From assembly GCF_963259705.1 (NCBI RefSeq), contig NC_081842.1:183028349-183092348 (forward strand): a stretch of 64,000 nt of DNA, written 5' to 3'. This stretch comes from Myotis daubentonii. Its lineage: Eukaryota; Chordata; Mammalia; Chiroptera; Vespertilionidae. This document shows, in pieces, positions 46,511 through 59,239 of this stretch; within the stretch, counting starts at the first letter, position 1; each line of letters begins with the position of its first letter. A program made the position numbers and the translations under genes. The notes under the pieces are model-generated. The model saw nothing but the letters and a program-made list of their open reading frames with translations. It made no database searches and had not been told where the DNA came from.

Positions 46511-48061
46511 ATCTGCTCCTGGTGGGAAGAGGGCACAGCGGGCAGCAGTTAGCATCTTCCAAACCTCTGTGCCAGGAGAAGGTGTCCACTTGAAGAAAAG
46601 CCCGAGGTGGGTGGGGTCGTCACGGACGGCAGGCACGCTAGAGAGCAAGCCGTTCCAGAAGTGGCCTCTCCTGCATCTAAGCTGTGGTGGCACCCACCCT
46701 GCTGGCTCAGAACCTCAGGGTGACGGGCACCCTGCCTCAGAGGCTCTGAGAAGTGGCAGGGGTGGCGGAGGTCTGGGCCAGGATGCCAGTGGGAAGTGAC
46801 GTCTGCTGGCACCTGCCCCATTCCCTCCCTCCCTCGGCTCCCTTCCCACAGCATGTCTGTCTCCTTCGGCCCAGCTCTGGCCAGAGCCTCCTAGCCATCC
46901 TGCTGGGCCCCTGGCCGGAGGCATTGAGCCGTGGCCCGCAGCCATTGCTCTGCCCACGCTGCCTGCCTCATGGGTGGGTGGTCTCCACCAGAGCCTTGAG
47001 CCCAGCCCTACAGGATATGGCCACCTCTTAAGGTCTTACCTAACCACAGGGCTTGCACCTAACAGGGCACTGGCACAGAGTAGGCCCCTACTTGATGCTT
47101 TTGCTTCCAGCAGCAGAGACCCGAAATGTTCCCATTAGAAGAGGATCTACAGAAGCTCCGCCCTCCCAGACTCCCTCCCAGGAACACAGGACTGAGGGGT
47201 GTGAGCGGGGCAAGGGGAGGCCCGATGGCCCCTACACTGAGCTCTCCCTGAAGAGGGTCTGGGGCATCTCTGCCCCGAGCACTTGCCAAGCAGCCCAGTG
47301 GCAATTTGTGGGCCCGCCTTCCCCCCGCCCTTGCGGACCATCTCGCAAGAACAGGGGATTTTCCCCGTTCCCATCATTAGGGTGCCAGGGCCAACAAACT
47401 GACGAATCCAGATGAGCCTGGGGCCACAGTCACAGTCGCTTTTGGGGTTTGCTCTTTATTTCTAGCCGTTTTGAGAAGGCTGAAGTAATTGGTATTCCAC
47501 ACAGGTTAATAGAATTGCTGCCTCCTCAGTATTATGCCTTAATTTCCTTTATCGCATAGCAAGTTGGAATTAATCGCCCCTCTCCATCCCTTTTCCCACC
47601 GAAACCTATTACCGGTCTGTCTGCTGGTTAAAGTCATTTTGTGGCAGCTCTTGGCTCCTTGCCACTTCCCTAGGAATCTTTCTGATCAGAGCCAAAGAAC
47701 AAGGAGGGGTGAAAAATCCATTTGTACCAAGTGGGGATCTCCTGTTGAGAACTTATTTCCCTCCCTGCACAGAGGAAGGAGCACGTCGAGCCCCAGCCCC
47801 AGCCGGCACAGCTGACTGGGTCCCCTGTCGCTGAGAGCATTCAAGGAGTGGAATGGCCATATGTCAGCGGTGGGAAGGAGGGCTCCTGCATGGTGGGAGG
47901 AAGAGCGGGCCTTTGCCACCTGGTGCCCTGAGTAGTCTGTGGCTCGAAGCTTCTAGGGTTCTGTTTTCTCACTTTGGGTTTACAGTTCTCTCTGTGATTT
48001 CAAAGTTGGAAAGATTCTGTGAATTCACGGTCCTAACATTGGGCCGTTTAGGTTTAGGTAC

Positions 48062-48341
48062 ATTTTTGTTTTGTTTTGTTAAGCCTCACCTGATGATATT
48101 TTTTTCACTGCTTTTCAGAATAAGTGGAAAGGAGGGAGGAGAGGAAGGGAGGGAGAGAGGGAGAGAGAGAGAAACATCGATGTGAGAGAGACACATCGAC
48201 TGGTTGCCTCCTGCACGAGCCTGGACTGGGGGCCTGGAGTGAACCCGCAACCCAGGTATGTGCCCTTGATCAGGAATGAGACCTGTGACCCTTTGGTGCA
48301 TGGCCTGATGGTCTAACCACCCAGCACACCGGCCAGGGCTA
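48062..48341 (-). mobile_element. Ves SINE, antisense
   Basis: Reverse Ves with 'gagagagaaacatcgatgtg' and 'cagcacaccggccagggc'. Flanks taggtttaggtac and taggtgtaagtac are an imperfect target duplication. Confidence 0.92.
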
Positions 48342-48879
48342 GGTGTAAGTACTTTCCAATTGTGTGTTTTAAGGTTCCAAGACCCTCTCCTGGAATTGGA
48401 GATTCTGTTCTGTGATCCTAAGGCTATTTTATGATTCCGTGAGCCTCTTCAGCTGCAATTCTGTGCCATGACCAGGTCTTGGGAGGGCTTTGCTGAGGCT
48501 GCCTTGGGAGTGTGGCCTCAGGCCAGGCCAGCTCTAGCCTCAGTTTCCCCATTTAGAAAATGTGAGATTTGGACCAGATGGCCTCCAGGGCCTGACCTCC
48601 CAGTGTGCTCTGCCTGCAGCCCCTGTGAGCACCTTCTGAGCCTCCCCCTATGGTGCCCCACCTGCACCGGCCACCGCCCAGCACCTCAGGGGACCAAGAA
48701 GCTTTTCCCACCTGAGCCAAGCCCTTGTCCACCTGCCCACAGCCCTCTCCCATTCCAGCAGGAAGGAACCCGCTCTCCTCCGAAGTCCCTGCAGGAGAAC
48801 CAGTGGGTGGTGGTAAGAAATAGGCCAGATCGTTGACAAGAGCTCTGTGGCTTCTTTGCTCTACAGCTCACCGTATAAG

Positions 48880-49030
48880 TTCAACATCTATAATACCCTT
48901 TCATTCTCACCCCCTCCCCGAGGGTGTAGTTATCGGTTGTTAGCCCCATTTTATAGATGAGGAAACTGAGGCCCTGAGAGGTTAACTCACCTGTAGTCAC
49001 ACTGGTCGTGCCAGGACCCTGCATCACACA
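48880..49030 (+). repeat. MIR SINE
   Basis: 'ccccattttatagatgagg' 'aaactgaggccctgagagg' 'tagtcacactgg'. Confidence 0.8.
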
Positions 49031-49184
49031 GCCTCAGGCCGCCCGAGTGACCCTAGCCTAAGTAGCCCGAGGTGGTCAGTGTGACGAGGGAGCCGGGGGG
49101 CCCTGGGCCATCCTCCTAGGAATCTGCTACCTGGAGGGTTGTGGCCCCCACACATGCTTTCCTGCTGGAACCAATCCCTGGGAT

Positions 49185-49336
49185 CAGTGGTCAGCAAAAT
49201 GCTGCCCCTTGAGTGTGGCTCTTCCACAAAATACCACGTGCGGGCACGGACGTACAGTGCGATTGAAACTTCGTGGCCACACTCAAGGGGCCAAAGAGCC
49301 GCGTGTGGCTCGCGAGCCGCAGTTTGCCGACCACTG
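49185..49336. mobile_element. Non-autonomous hAT transposon, 152 bp (same family as 20050-20201)
   Basis: Same ends and same length as the 20 kb copy, with a long internal palindrome, so the interior largely reads as its own reverse complement. Perfect 8-bp target duplication cctgggat lies at 49177-49184 and 49337-49344. Confidence 0.96.
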
Positions 49337-50304
49337 CCTGGGATGTTAAAGGACTTTGGAGAACGGAGCCCATTTCCTTCCAAAAGCACAAAAAGCCAAA
49401 AAAGAAACCACCTTCTCCATCTGCTTTTAGGATCTACCTTCTTCTGGATCAAACAAGATTTCTCAAGGTGGGCTTCCCCCGCACCTACTGGCTGCCAGCC
49501 AAAGTCACCCCTTTTCTGAGGTTCAACCTACAGGCTCCCTGCTCTGCCCCAGCCCCTCAGAGGCCCCTGGGTTCAGCATCCTTGTTTCCAGGCTGGGGGC
49601 ACTGAGGCCTGAAGAGGGGAGGTGACTGTCTGAGGTCGCGCAATGGCCTCCCCACCCTCTATTCTAATCAGGACCATCTTATCTGGTCTGGGCTGTGACT
49701 GTTACAGCTGAATCCCTGCTCCTCGGCTTGGCTGTACACTGTGAGGGAAGGTCCGCCTCTCATCTTTTTATTTTCTTGTAGAGCATTATGGGTAAGATCA
49801 CCTGGGTTCTGGTTCTGCCTTGAGCTCTATGACCTTGGGACAGTCCACTGCCATTCAAGGACTCTGCCTCCTCACCTCTCAAAAATGGTGATCCCCCCGC
49901 CCCCACCTACCCATCTCACAGAGCTGCTGGGTCGGGGCTCTAACCTGTTACTCAGCACTGCACCCACTCAGGATCCCCGTCCTGCAGACTTCCTGTGGGC
50001 CCTGCTGAGTTTCTAACCAGTCTCTTTGTCCCCCTAACGCCCCCATGGTTCTCCTCTGGGGCCCCTGATGTCAGCACCCTTCCCCTGTCTCCATGGAGCA
50101 CCTACCCTGAGCCACTTGGGTGCTCTGATGTCCTCCTCACCCAGTAGCACACCTGCTGCCCCTCCTAGGAGCAGGGGCTGACCACGCAGGCTCACAGCAC
50201 TCAGCCCTGCCCACACACCTGGCGTGCCCTCTATCAGCTCTCCCACTCTCCACCTGGGGGGGCACCCAAGGCAGGCTTGTGAGTGGGGCACACCTAACTC
50301 CTTT

Positions 50305-50872
50305 TGTAACCAGACAACCAAGGGGTCTGGGCTGCCTGTCACTACTTGAGCCAATTTAGCAGAGACAGGGTTGAATCATATATGAGCCTTTATTCCAATA
50401 ATGCGGGCAGCATGGGAGAGCAGCAGGCCATCCACAAAAATCTGCTCTCCCCTTCCCAGAAGCCAGCTGCTTATATTGGGTAGAAGGACAAAGATTACGT
50501 AGGAAAGTCAGAATTCCAGGCATGGGAAAGGAGGCAAGGTATAATGGTTACAGGTTACAGGCAATGCGGGCTGGCGGGGCGGGGGTGCCTCTGGGCACCT
50601 CCGGGGCAGATTACGGGCAGTAGGGGCTGGGGATTGCAAAGGGTGAGCGCCTCCAGGACTAGATTGTTTATCTTTCCATACTGGTAGCGGTTCTCGGGGA
50701 AGGAGGATGGACTGCATTCCGATGTTGGCTCCCATGTCCCAGGGTATTCAACTCTCAGCCAGGTTAGAATGCGCTTTCTCTAATCAGAACAGTACAGTCT
50801 CGGTTAACAGAGCATGATTAATATTTCTTATACTTGTATCTAGTCCCCAATATTCTATTTCTACCTCTAACA
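50305..50872 (-). mobile_element. Solo LTR of a bat endogenous retrovirus (copy B), antisense to LRP8
   Basis: TG...CA ends and a perfect 4-bp target duplication cttt (50301-50304 and 50873-50876). On the minus strand it carries a TATA-like element (plus strand gcttatattgg near 50470) and AATAAAGG (plus strand cctttattcc near 50389). It matches copy A at 26636-27217 over its full length. No internal retroviral sequence is attached. Confidence 0.9.
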
Positions 50873-50879
50873 CTTTCTC

Positions 50880-52020
50880 CTCCCACGACTAGATGAGGAG
50901 ACTGAGGCACGGGGAGGGTAAGGGACTCGTCTGAGGTCACTCCTGAGGTCAAGGGCAGCCTGAGGAGTGCCCAGAATTCCAAGGCCCATACCAGTCAGAG
51001 GCTCTCTCAACCGCCCCCCTCTCCCCAAATCCTAGCCTGGGTTTGTGGAACTTCCCCAGAGTTGCCCTATGAAGGGCTTTTGCAGCCCAGAGCCCAGCTA
51101 CAATAAGGGGAAGGTTTGCATCTCATGAGGCTGGCTTCATGGTGGTAGCTGAGCCGCAGTTCCCGGCTCGCTGAGCTGGCGGGATGGCCAATTTGGTGGA
51201 GGAGTCCCTGGCCTCCTCGGGCTGCCAGCAGAGCCCTAGATCTTCACCTGGACACTGCCAGCCAGGGTGGGTGCAGCCTGGAAGGGCTGGCTGCAGACAC
51301 TGCCCAGGTCTGACCTGCCAAAACTCTGGCGACAGAATAAACACCTTCTGGAGAATTGAGCTTGCTAATGTTCTGTCCTTGGTGCTCTGGGCCCCAGCAG
51401 ACCCTGGCCGGGGCGCCACTCCTTTTGGCCTTGTTGGAGGTGGAGGGCGTTGTCAGACCATCAGCACTGATGCTCGAGTGGCCTGGAGGCGTGGGAGGGT
51501 TTTCCCAGTGAGATGGAAGGCGTCTGCTGCCTGGTGGAGCTGCACAAGCCCAGGCACCTGGTGGGACAGCCCTCGGTCTGCCCAAGATCGGTGAGTGGAT
51601 ATGGAGGCGGGGCAGCCAAGGATGCAGAGCAGGCACAGGTAGCGGGGCAGCTTGACGTGGTCCCTAGTTCCTGCTCAGACACGTGGCCACGTTCTAGGGG
51701 GAGGGGGCCCAGTGGGAGAAGGAAGGATGGCTTCCAGAGTATGGGGAGGCCCCAGCAGGGCAGTGGCTACTGACTCTGGATTTACAGCCCCCGATCTGGA
51801 GCCACAGGAGGGAACGGGACCGCGCATGTTCCCTCCCTCTGCCAGCCTCACCCTGAGCCCTGGAGGGTAATACCATACCTCAAAAGCAAAGGACGTAGAG
51901 ACCATCTTGTCCAACCAGTTATTTCGTGGGGAAGCAAGGCGTAGAGAAGGAGGACTTACACAGGGTCACATGGTAGAGCCAGACCCCCAGCCAGGGATGG
52001 GAGAACCCAATGCTAATCCC
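50880..52020. other. Intron sequence, mostly unique
   Basis: MIR-like pieces at 50885-50945 and 51900-51975. No exon seen. Confidence 0.5.
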
Positions 52021-52040
52021 ATTCACAGTGAAATAATCTT

Positions 52041-52256
52041 TTTTTTTTTAATTTTTTAAAATTGATTTCAGAGAGGAAGGGGGAGGGAGAGAGAGAGAGA
52101 AACATCAATGATGAGGAAGAGTCATTGATTGGCTGCCTCCTGCACGCTCCCCACTGGGGATTGAGCCTGCAACCTGGGCATGACCTGGAATCGCACCGTG
52201 ACCTCCTGGTTCATAGGTCAATGCTCGACCACTGAGCCACACCGGCCAGGCCGCAA
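52041..52256 (-). mobile_element. Ves SINE, antisense
   Basis: Reverse Ves ending 'actgagccacaccggccagg'. Perfect 12-bp target duplication tgaaataatctt lies at 52029-52040 and 52257-52268. Confidence 0.97.
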
Positions 52257-52783
52257 TGAAATAATCTTAACCTTCAAATAAAAGCCAGCAGCCTCTCTGG
52301 CACAGCCTTACGCAGCATCACAGAGTGACGCCCTCACCCTCAGGCTTCCTGCGGGGCATTGAGGCTCCCTGGCTGGCCAGCGAGGAGCTGGGGGTGGTGG
52401 AAAGTGCATACCAGCCTCCTGAGCAAGAAGCCCTGGGCCAGCACAGAGGGCGTGCCCCAAGAGACCCACCCAGTCCCAGGAGATGGATTTCCCAATAGTC
52501 GGTGTCGCTGTCCTTTACCACCAGGCTGGCCCAGTGGGCTCCTCCGTCCAGCCTAGTTGGTGAAATCATTTGCATTTTCCACTGAGCCAGGGCTGCTTCC
52601 CAGCATGGGCAGCCACTGCCTCCTGGCCAGAGGTGCTGCCTGCCTGAGGAGTGGGAGGAAGGACTCCCCCAGACAGGCGGGCATCATCTCTCCCTCATTC
52701 ATTCCCTCACAACTCCAGGCTCTGGGGCAGGAATGACTGGCCTGTCTCCTGCTCCCTCTGCAGAGGCAAACCCGATCTAATCT

Positions 52784-52864
52784 GCTGACTGAGACACAGC
52801 CCCTGGTAGGGAGGGGAGGGGGAGAGGGGCACCCACAGCTCACTGGCAGGTCTGACTCGTGCAG
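52784..52864. repeat. Unit 1 of a short dispersed duplication in intron 2
   Basis: Shares a 32-bp core with one mismatch (52833-52864) and looser similarity upstream with 54211-54286. Confidence 0.7.
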
Positions 52865-54210
52865 CTCTGCCCTGTGTGGGTTCTCGGGCGCCTCTGGCCT
52901 GGCCTCCTCACTCCTGGCTGCAGGGCTCTGTCCAGGGAGCCCTGGGTTCCCCACTTGAAGCCAGTGGGGAAGTGGAGCCATGGAACCCCCCCGCCCCCAG
53001 TTCAGGAAGGTCCCATGGTCAGAGGAGGCTGAGTCCCCACTGGGGCCAGCAAGTGCTCCGGCCGGAGTGGAGGGGCCGGTGGCTGGGAGCCAGGCCGGCT
53101 CTGGCTGGAGGTCGCAGGGCCTTCCAGCCTCCTGTCCTCTGGAGGCTTCCACGCTGAGGGTACCCTGCGTTTCCCTCTGGCTGATTCCTGGAGACCTCCA
53201 GTCCTAATGCCAAGCGGGTGGCCCAAACCCAGGGTGGGCAGGCCTAGCCTAAAAGATGGGCAGAGCCATGGGTACCCTCCGTGTCCTGCCTGCTCCTCTA
53301 AGCAGCACCCTGCATGGTGCAGCCGCCAGCCGGGTCCCATGCTGATTCCCTCCACCTCTCCCACGCCCATCTCCCCCACCCCTCCAGCTGCCACTGGCCC
53401 AGTACCTCCTGCATCACAAATCACTGGGACAGGAAGACCCCTTTGTCGCCGGTCCCTCGGAGACGCTGTCTTCCCCGTGGCGACAGGGAGTCCCACATAC
53501 CCCAGCGAGGGCTTGGACCTCCCTTGGTGACAGGGCTGGGGTCGGGCAGTGTCCGAGAGCAGCTGGGTTGTGCTGGGCCTGGGGGAGGGACTTGGCCGTG
53601 GAAAGCCCCAGGTGACCTTTCCGGGGGGGCCTCAGGCAGCACCATGAACCACAACCTTCTCTGTCTTAAAGTTACAGACCCAGAATGTCCGCTGTCGGGG
53701 GTCCTTAAAGATCTGTTCCCATGAGGAAACTGAGGCCAGAGTGGGAAGAGGTCACACGGTCTGTCAAGGGGCAGGGCCATGGGTATTCTCTGAGCACCTT
53801 GGTGTCAGATCCCGTGTGTGGCCGTGTGAGGGGGCCGCTGCGATAAAGGAAATTCTGGGGAAGCATAACCGAGGGGCCAGGGGACACCAGGCTGAGGACA
53901 CTGCCCAACTTAAAAGCAAGGCTGCCCTCCCCAGGGTGGTCCCCTTTACTCTTCCATCTTCTCCAACCCTTCACAGGCTCACCCCACCGGTTCATTTCCT
54001 CTTTCTCCCTCGGTGGGAGGAGAGGCTGGGCGAGGAAGCAGACTCAGATGTCACCTGCTGATGGATGGTGGTGGCCAGAGCCCCGGAGCCCGCCGGGCCC
54101 CACAAAACCTGGAGCTGAGCCCCGCCGACCGCACTCTGGGTGTCGGGACACTGTGGGAACGGTCAGCTTCTCTGGTACCACCAAGACCCTTGAGTCTGAC
54201 TGTCAGTGTA

Positions 54211-54286
54211 TGGGCTGAGACGCTGTCCCTTGTAGGGATGGAAGGTGGGGGCATCCACAGCTCACTGGCAGGTCTGACTCATGCAG
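54211..54286. repeat. Unit 2 of the short dispersed duplication
   Basis: Core at 54255-54286 (ccacagctcactggcaggtc and on). It lies 1,422 bp downstream of unit 1, in direct orientation. Confidence 0.7.
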
Positions 54287-54299
54287 TGGCTGTCCTGAG

Positions 54300-56650
54300 T
54301 CCTGTCACAGGGCGGAGGGTGAGCGGACCCGTGGCGCAGTCTCAGAACCTTGGTTACTAGGGGGTGAGAACCTTAAGCGCATCACACACCTGGGGAGGCG
54401 TCAGGGTCAGGTGTGACCCACAGCTGCCGAGAGCCCGGGTTTCATGGCCCACCAGCCCGCGGGCGGAAATGGGGAAACAGCTGCTGAGCTTCCCCTCCTG
54501 CTTCCTGGAGTGCAGCTTCACGTTCACGTGGGGGTTTCACTGGGAACAGGGTTCCTCTGCTTAAAATAAAGAGCGCGTTCTCCAGGCCCTGCTGGGACGC
54601 AGCTCCCTGCCAGGCCCCGCCGCAGCCTGCGAGGACGGAGGCTCTGGTGGTGGGTGAGTGGGCGCAGGGGAGGGGCTCCCCGAGGGGGTGCAGGTTGCTC
54701 TGGGCCACCGGCTCCTCCCCCTCTCACTCCTGCTGTGTTGTTGCCGAAGCCAGAGAACACTCGGGGTCTGTCGTCCGTTGACTGGGGTGACAGTTTAATA
54801 GTAGCTTCCTGGGCTGTCATTTAAATCTGCCTGCCAGGTTAGCAGGCCAGAGGCGGGCTGGCACGCCCCCTGCCCCCACCCCGGATCTTCCTTCTGCTGG
54901 CAGCGGTTGTCTTGGCAACGCCAGGGTCTGGCGAGCTCTGGGAAGGGTAACCGTGGGGGGAGCAGCCCTTTCATCTCCCTGGTTCGGGTACAAGTGGCCC
55001 AGCTGTCTTAGGGCTGGGCTGCAGGGCCGGAGCCAGGCCACCCGGAGCCAGGCTGCCAGCGCTGGTCCAGGCCGGGAGAGGAGGTGGGAGCAGATGAGTC
55101 CCTCTGTGCACTGACCGACAACGTGGGGCTTTACATCTTTGCCCTCTCAGGCTCTCGCCTGCCCTGGGAGGGGAGGGGACATGCCCAGTGTTGAGCTGGA
55201 ACCCACCTTGCCTATGGGTCTCTGTCCTCACAGAATATTTCCCGGGGCCCAGAGTCTGTCTGTAGAAACCAGAGGGCAGACAGAGCCTGCAGCCCTGACG
55301 TCTCGTCTTCCTGTCCTGTGTGGCCTGGTATCAATCCCCCTCCCCCATGCTGGGCTCTCCTCTGGACATGTCCCTGCTCTGAGGACTGGGATGGTGTCTC
55401 GTCAGCTTCGCTCTGGGCCAGGTACTCTGGGAACGCCTTCTCCTCTAGTCACTGCTTGGTGGAGCCGGCCCAGGGACAGAAAATTGGATACGAGCATCTG
55501 CTGTGTGACTACAGGCCAGTCTCTCCCCTCTGGGCCTCATCTGTAGAATGAGGGGCTGGCACTGCAGCGGTGTCACCCGGGGTGTGGTTCATTAGACCAC
55601 TTGTTTCTGGGAAAAGGACATACATGGCAACCAAAATAGAAGATGCTTAGCTAACAAGTTTGGGAAATGCTGGAGGGAACTGTCAATTCGATACCTTTAC
55701 TGCAGGCTTTCTCGGGGCTTTTGTAAGCCAGTGGGCACCGTGGATCTCCAAGAGGGAAAATAAGTGTCTTATCCCAAACATCCGGGGGTTGGCCACCTGC
55801 TCCATGTCCTGCCCTCTGCCGGCCTCCTCCTCTGCTAGGGAGGCCCAGCAGCTGAGAGCCGCAAGTTTGGTTGGCTGCTAGGAAGCAGCCCTGTGCTGAG
55901 CCGAGGCTGGGTGTCTCTGGGTGAAAAGCCAGCCTCTGCGCCGGGCTCTGAGGAGGTGGGGTGAGCTCTCTCCTTGCTCCCACAGCTTGGCTTTCTCCTC
56001 TTCCTTGAATACGGTCCCTTCCTCCCGGAAGCCTTTCCTGACCCCTAGACGTGGTGGGACCGGGAGTCAGAATCTCTGGGTGCAGGTGCAGCCCTCCCAC
56101 AGACAGTGCTGTGACTCTGAGCAGCCACTTCCTTCTGCCCCTGGTGTTCTGGCTTATAGAACGGCCGAGCTCATAGAGGCCTTCGAGGCTCTGACACGAC
56201 AGAGCCCTGTGATTGCCAAGAGGAAGCCACACCAAGCGGTTCCACCTGGCAGCCCAGGCTGATCTTTGTTTTGAAGCCCCCTGTATGCACCGGGCTGTGG
56301 GATGAGCGTGGGAGGGAATAACTGTGAAGGATGCATATTGTCTCGGGAAGGATGCCTCTGGGGGTGGGTGCTGGCAGGTGCTGAGTGATCATAATAATTT
56401 CACAAGATCATAGACTCTGGGTACAGAGAGGGGCTTCAGATGCAGTCGGGACCACACCTCCACTTCCATATGAGGAGGCAGCCCTCATCTGTGACTGATG
56501 GGCCCAATGTCACACCCACAGCTGGGGCTGATGGCTCCACACCCCGCAAACGTGTGCCTTTATGCTTTCAGTTTATGCACTTAGCCCACTCACCAACAAG
56601 CCTGTGTGGTGAAGCAGGGAGATTATCCCCGAATGCAGATGAAGAACGTG
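54300..56650. other. Intron sequence, unique, GC-rich
   Basis: No exon recognised. MIR-like material at about 55490-55545 and 56440-56650. Confidence 0.45.
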
Positions 56651-56660
56651 AGGCCCAGCC

Positions 56661-56875
56661 CTAGCCGGTTTGGCTCAGTGGATAGAGCATTGGCCTGTGG
56701 ACTAACGAACGGGTCCCGGGTTCGATTCAGGTCAAGGGAACATGCCTGGGTTGTGGGCTTGATCCCCAGTGGGGGGCATGCAGGAGGCAGCCAATCAATG
56801 ATTCTCTCTCATCACTGATGTTTCTATCTCTCTCTCCCTCTCCCTTCCTCTCTGAAATAAAAAATATATTAAGAA
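56661..56875 (+). mobile_element. Ves SINE
   Basis: Canonical head 'tttggctcagtggatagagc', 'gttcgattcaggtc', 'gcagccaatcaatgattc', then pyrimidine tract and A/G-rich tail grading into a GAAA-rich run to about 56925. Confidence 0.95.
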
Positions 56876-57934
56876 AGGAAGAAAGACAGAAAGAGAGAAA
56901 GGAAGGAAAGAAGGAAGGAAGAAAAGGCTCAGAGGAGTTATATAACTTGCAAAAGGTCACACAGCCCACAGAGCAGAGTTCGTTGAACCATGGGCTGTCT
57001 GACACTTTCCTTGGCCAGCATTCTTGTTATAAACAGCCGTTCCCACTTCCTTTGTCCTGGATTTCCCATTCTCCCCCTTGGCCTGGGGAATCCCAAGCCC
57101 TTTGTGGCAGCTCATCTGTTGCCATGGCACCCGATTATGATGTCGCAGACCCTGGATGATTACATACTGCTCCTGGGCTGTGGAGTACAGGGACCCACAG
57201 AGGTGGGCATTGTCCAAGGGGCGACTGGCATGGAGGGACATGAATCCCTGGAAACAGGGAGCCACGGCCTCCCGCCCAGCTGGGGAATCACCCCGGGAGC
57301 TGGAGCCAAGGCGGCCACGGCCAAGAGAGCGGGGGCTGGCATGGCTTGTCCGGCACCTCGGAAGACTGCCCAGCCCTCATCGCTTGGCAGTGCTGATGCA
57401 GCCTCTTGACGAGGGGCTGTCGGCTCAATTCCCTGGACAGCCGGCACCGGGCGCTTGCTCGGGTCCCCCAGGGGAGCCTTTTGGCCTCTTCTGTCCGTGC
57501 TGCACGGGAAGCCACCGCCCCCACTTGCCCAGAGCGCGGAGGAACTGGCCCAGGGTCACCCGGGGAGGAGGTGGCCGTGCCAGGATTCAGTCTCCGCTCT
57601 GACTCCAAATCCTTCCACGTTGTTACACTTGAGACAGGCCCATCAAGGTGGTTTAGTCTGGTCCCTGACCTAAAATGGCAGGCTGCCCGCCTCCGTTTCC
57701 CCAGGACAGCCCACGAGCAGAGCACCCGTTGGCACTGCCCAGGTTCATTCTGCTCACACTTATGGGCACAATCCAGGAGAACACCTCATGCAGGCACCTC
57801 CGGGCTATGTTGATCTGCCTGGACCGGTGGCTCCTGGAACCCAGTCACACTGCACTTGCCAGAGTCCTCAGTCCTGTATTGCTGAGATGGCTGAGGGCCT
57901 TAGTGGAGGGAGCCTACGCTTTGGCAGCTGCCAC

Positions 57935-58200
57935 ATGGAATTGAAATCCCACTTCTGCCACCACCACCCTCACCTCTTTGAGCCTCAGTTTCCTCTTGTG
58001 TAAAATGGGATTAACAGCAGCTACCAGGGCATCTGACTATGAGGTCAAACTGTGGCCCTGCTTCCACCCATATGTGACCTTGGGCGTGTAACTTAGCACC
58101 CCCGGATTTCCCCATGCATCGAGCAGGACAGATGGGCCCCTTGTCGTGGGGTTTCCTGGGAAAGTGCCTCGCGTGGGGACTGGCACACGGGACACACTTG
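57935..58200 (-). repeat. MIR SINE
   Basis: Antisense MIR: 'gagcctcagtttcctcttg', 'taaaatgggattaacagc', 'gtgacctt gggcgtg'. Confidence 0.7.
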
Positions 58201-58618
58201 GGGAATGTAGGAAGGAATGTTTCTCTTTTGGATGCTGAGCTTCTGGTGGAGAAACACTCCGCTGTCCCCTCTGGGAATGCCCAGGTGCTGTGGTCATCAC
58301 TGTCCTTATTTCAGGTGATTATGGGCCATGATTTACCTAACGGTGGTATTGATAACGGTGACCTACCACGCCCTGTGGTGCAGGGCTCCGAGGGCTGCGC
58401 AGGCTCCTGGCCTGGAGTCAGGACGGCTGGTTCTGGTCCCTGCCTTGCTGTTTCCCTGGGCTGACCCCGTCTCTGAGCCTCAGGCTCCCCATCTGAGGTG
58501 GACTCTGATTCCTCTGGTTTCTTCTAGCCCTGCACAAAGGTGCTCTCCTATGGAAAGTGTGAAGAAAACATCCTAGCATGCAGATATACTGCAAGGATTC
58601 CACTGAAAAGAGAGGCAG

Positions 58619-58838
58619 GCCCAGTCGGTGTGTCTCAGTGGTTGAGCATCAACCTATGAACCGGGAGGTCACGGTTTGATTCCTGGTCAGGGCACATGCC
58701 TAGGTTGTGGGCTCGATCCCCAGTAGGGTGTGTGTAGGAGGCAGCTGATCAATGATTTTCTCTAATCAGTGATGTTTCTATCTCTCTCTCCCTCTCCCTT
58801 CCTCTCTAAAATAAATAAAGATATATATTTTTTAAAAA
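58619..58838 (+). mobile_element. Ves SINE
   Basis: Head 'tgtctcagtggttgagcatc', body and A-rich tail. Perfect 14-bp target duplication gaaaagagaggcag lies at 58605-58618 and 58839-58852. Confidence 0.97.
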
Positions 58839-59239
58839 GAAAAGAGAGGCAGAAATAGAATGGATTCAGGAAACCCAGTCATGTTGCTCCAGAGACAGCC
58901 CAAAGGCCTGTGGGAGGATGGACATAATCCAAGCTGGACACTGGGAGGGAGCTTCTGGGGGGAGGGGGAGCCCTGGCCCAGGATGTGCGAGCAGAGGCTG
59001 GGCAGCTGTGCTCCCATGGGGCTTGAGCCCCCAATTAGAGCTACCCCTTCAGGTCCTGTGCTGAATGTGACATAGCACCTATGCTGGGGAGCATCAGGCC
59101 AGTGGAGGGACAGGGAGAAGAGCACCCCACTGGACCCCGTGTTCCTGTCCCAGTTCCGCTCCCAGCTGTGAGAGCTCAGCCTGCTACATCCCCCATGAGA
59201 CCATGGAACACCCCCTTCCTTTGCTTCTAATTAAGACTT

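Noticed and set aside
26636..50872. A full provirus spanning between the two LTRs
   Set aside because: Each LTR has its own target duplication, they are about 23 kb apart, and the interval is ordinary intron sequence without retroviral genes.
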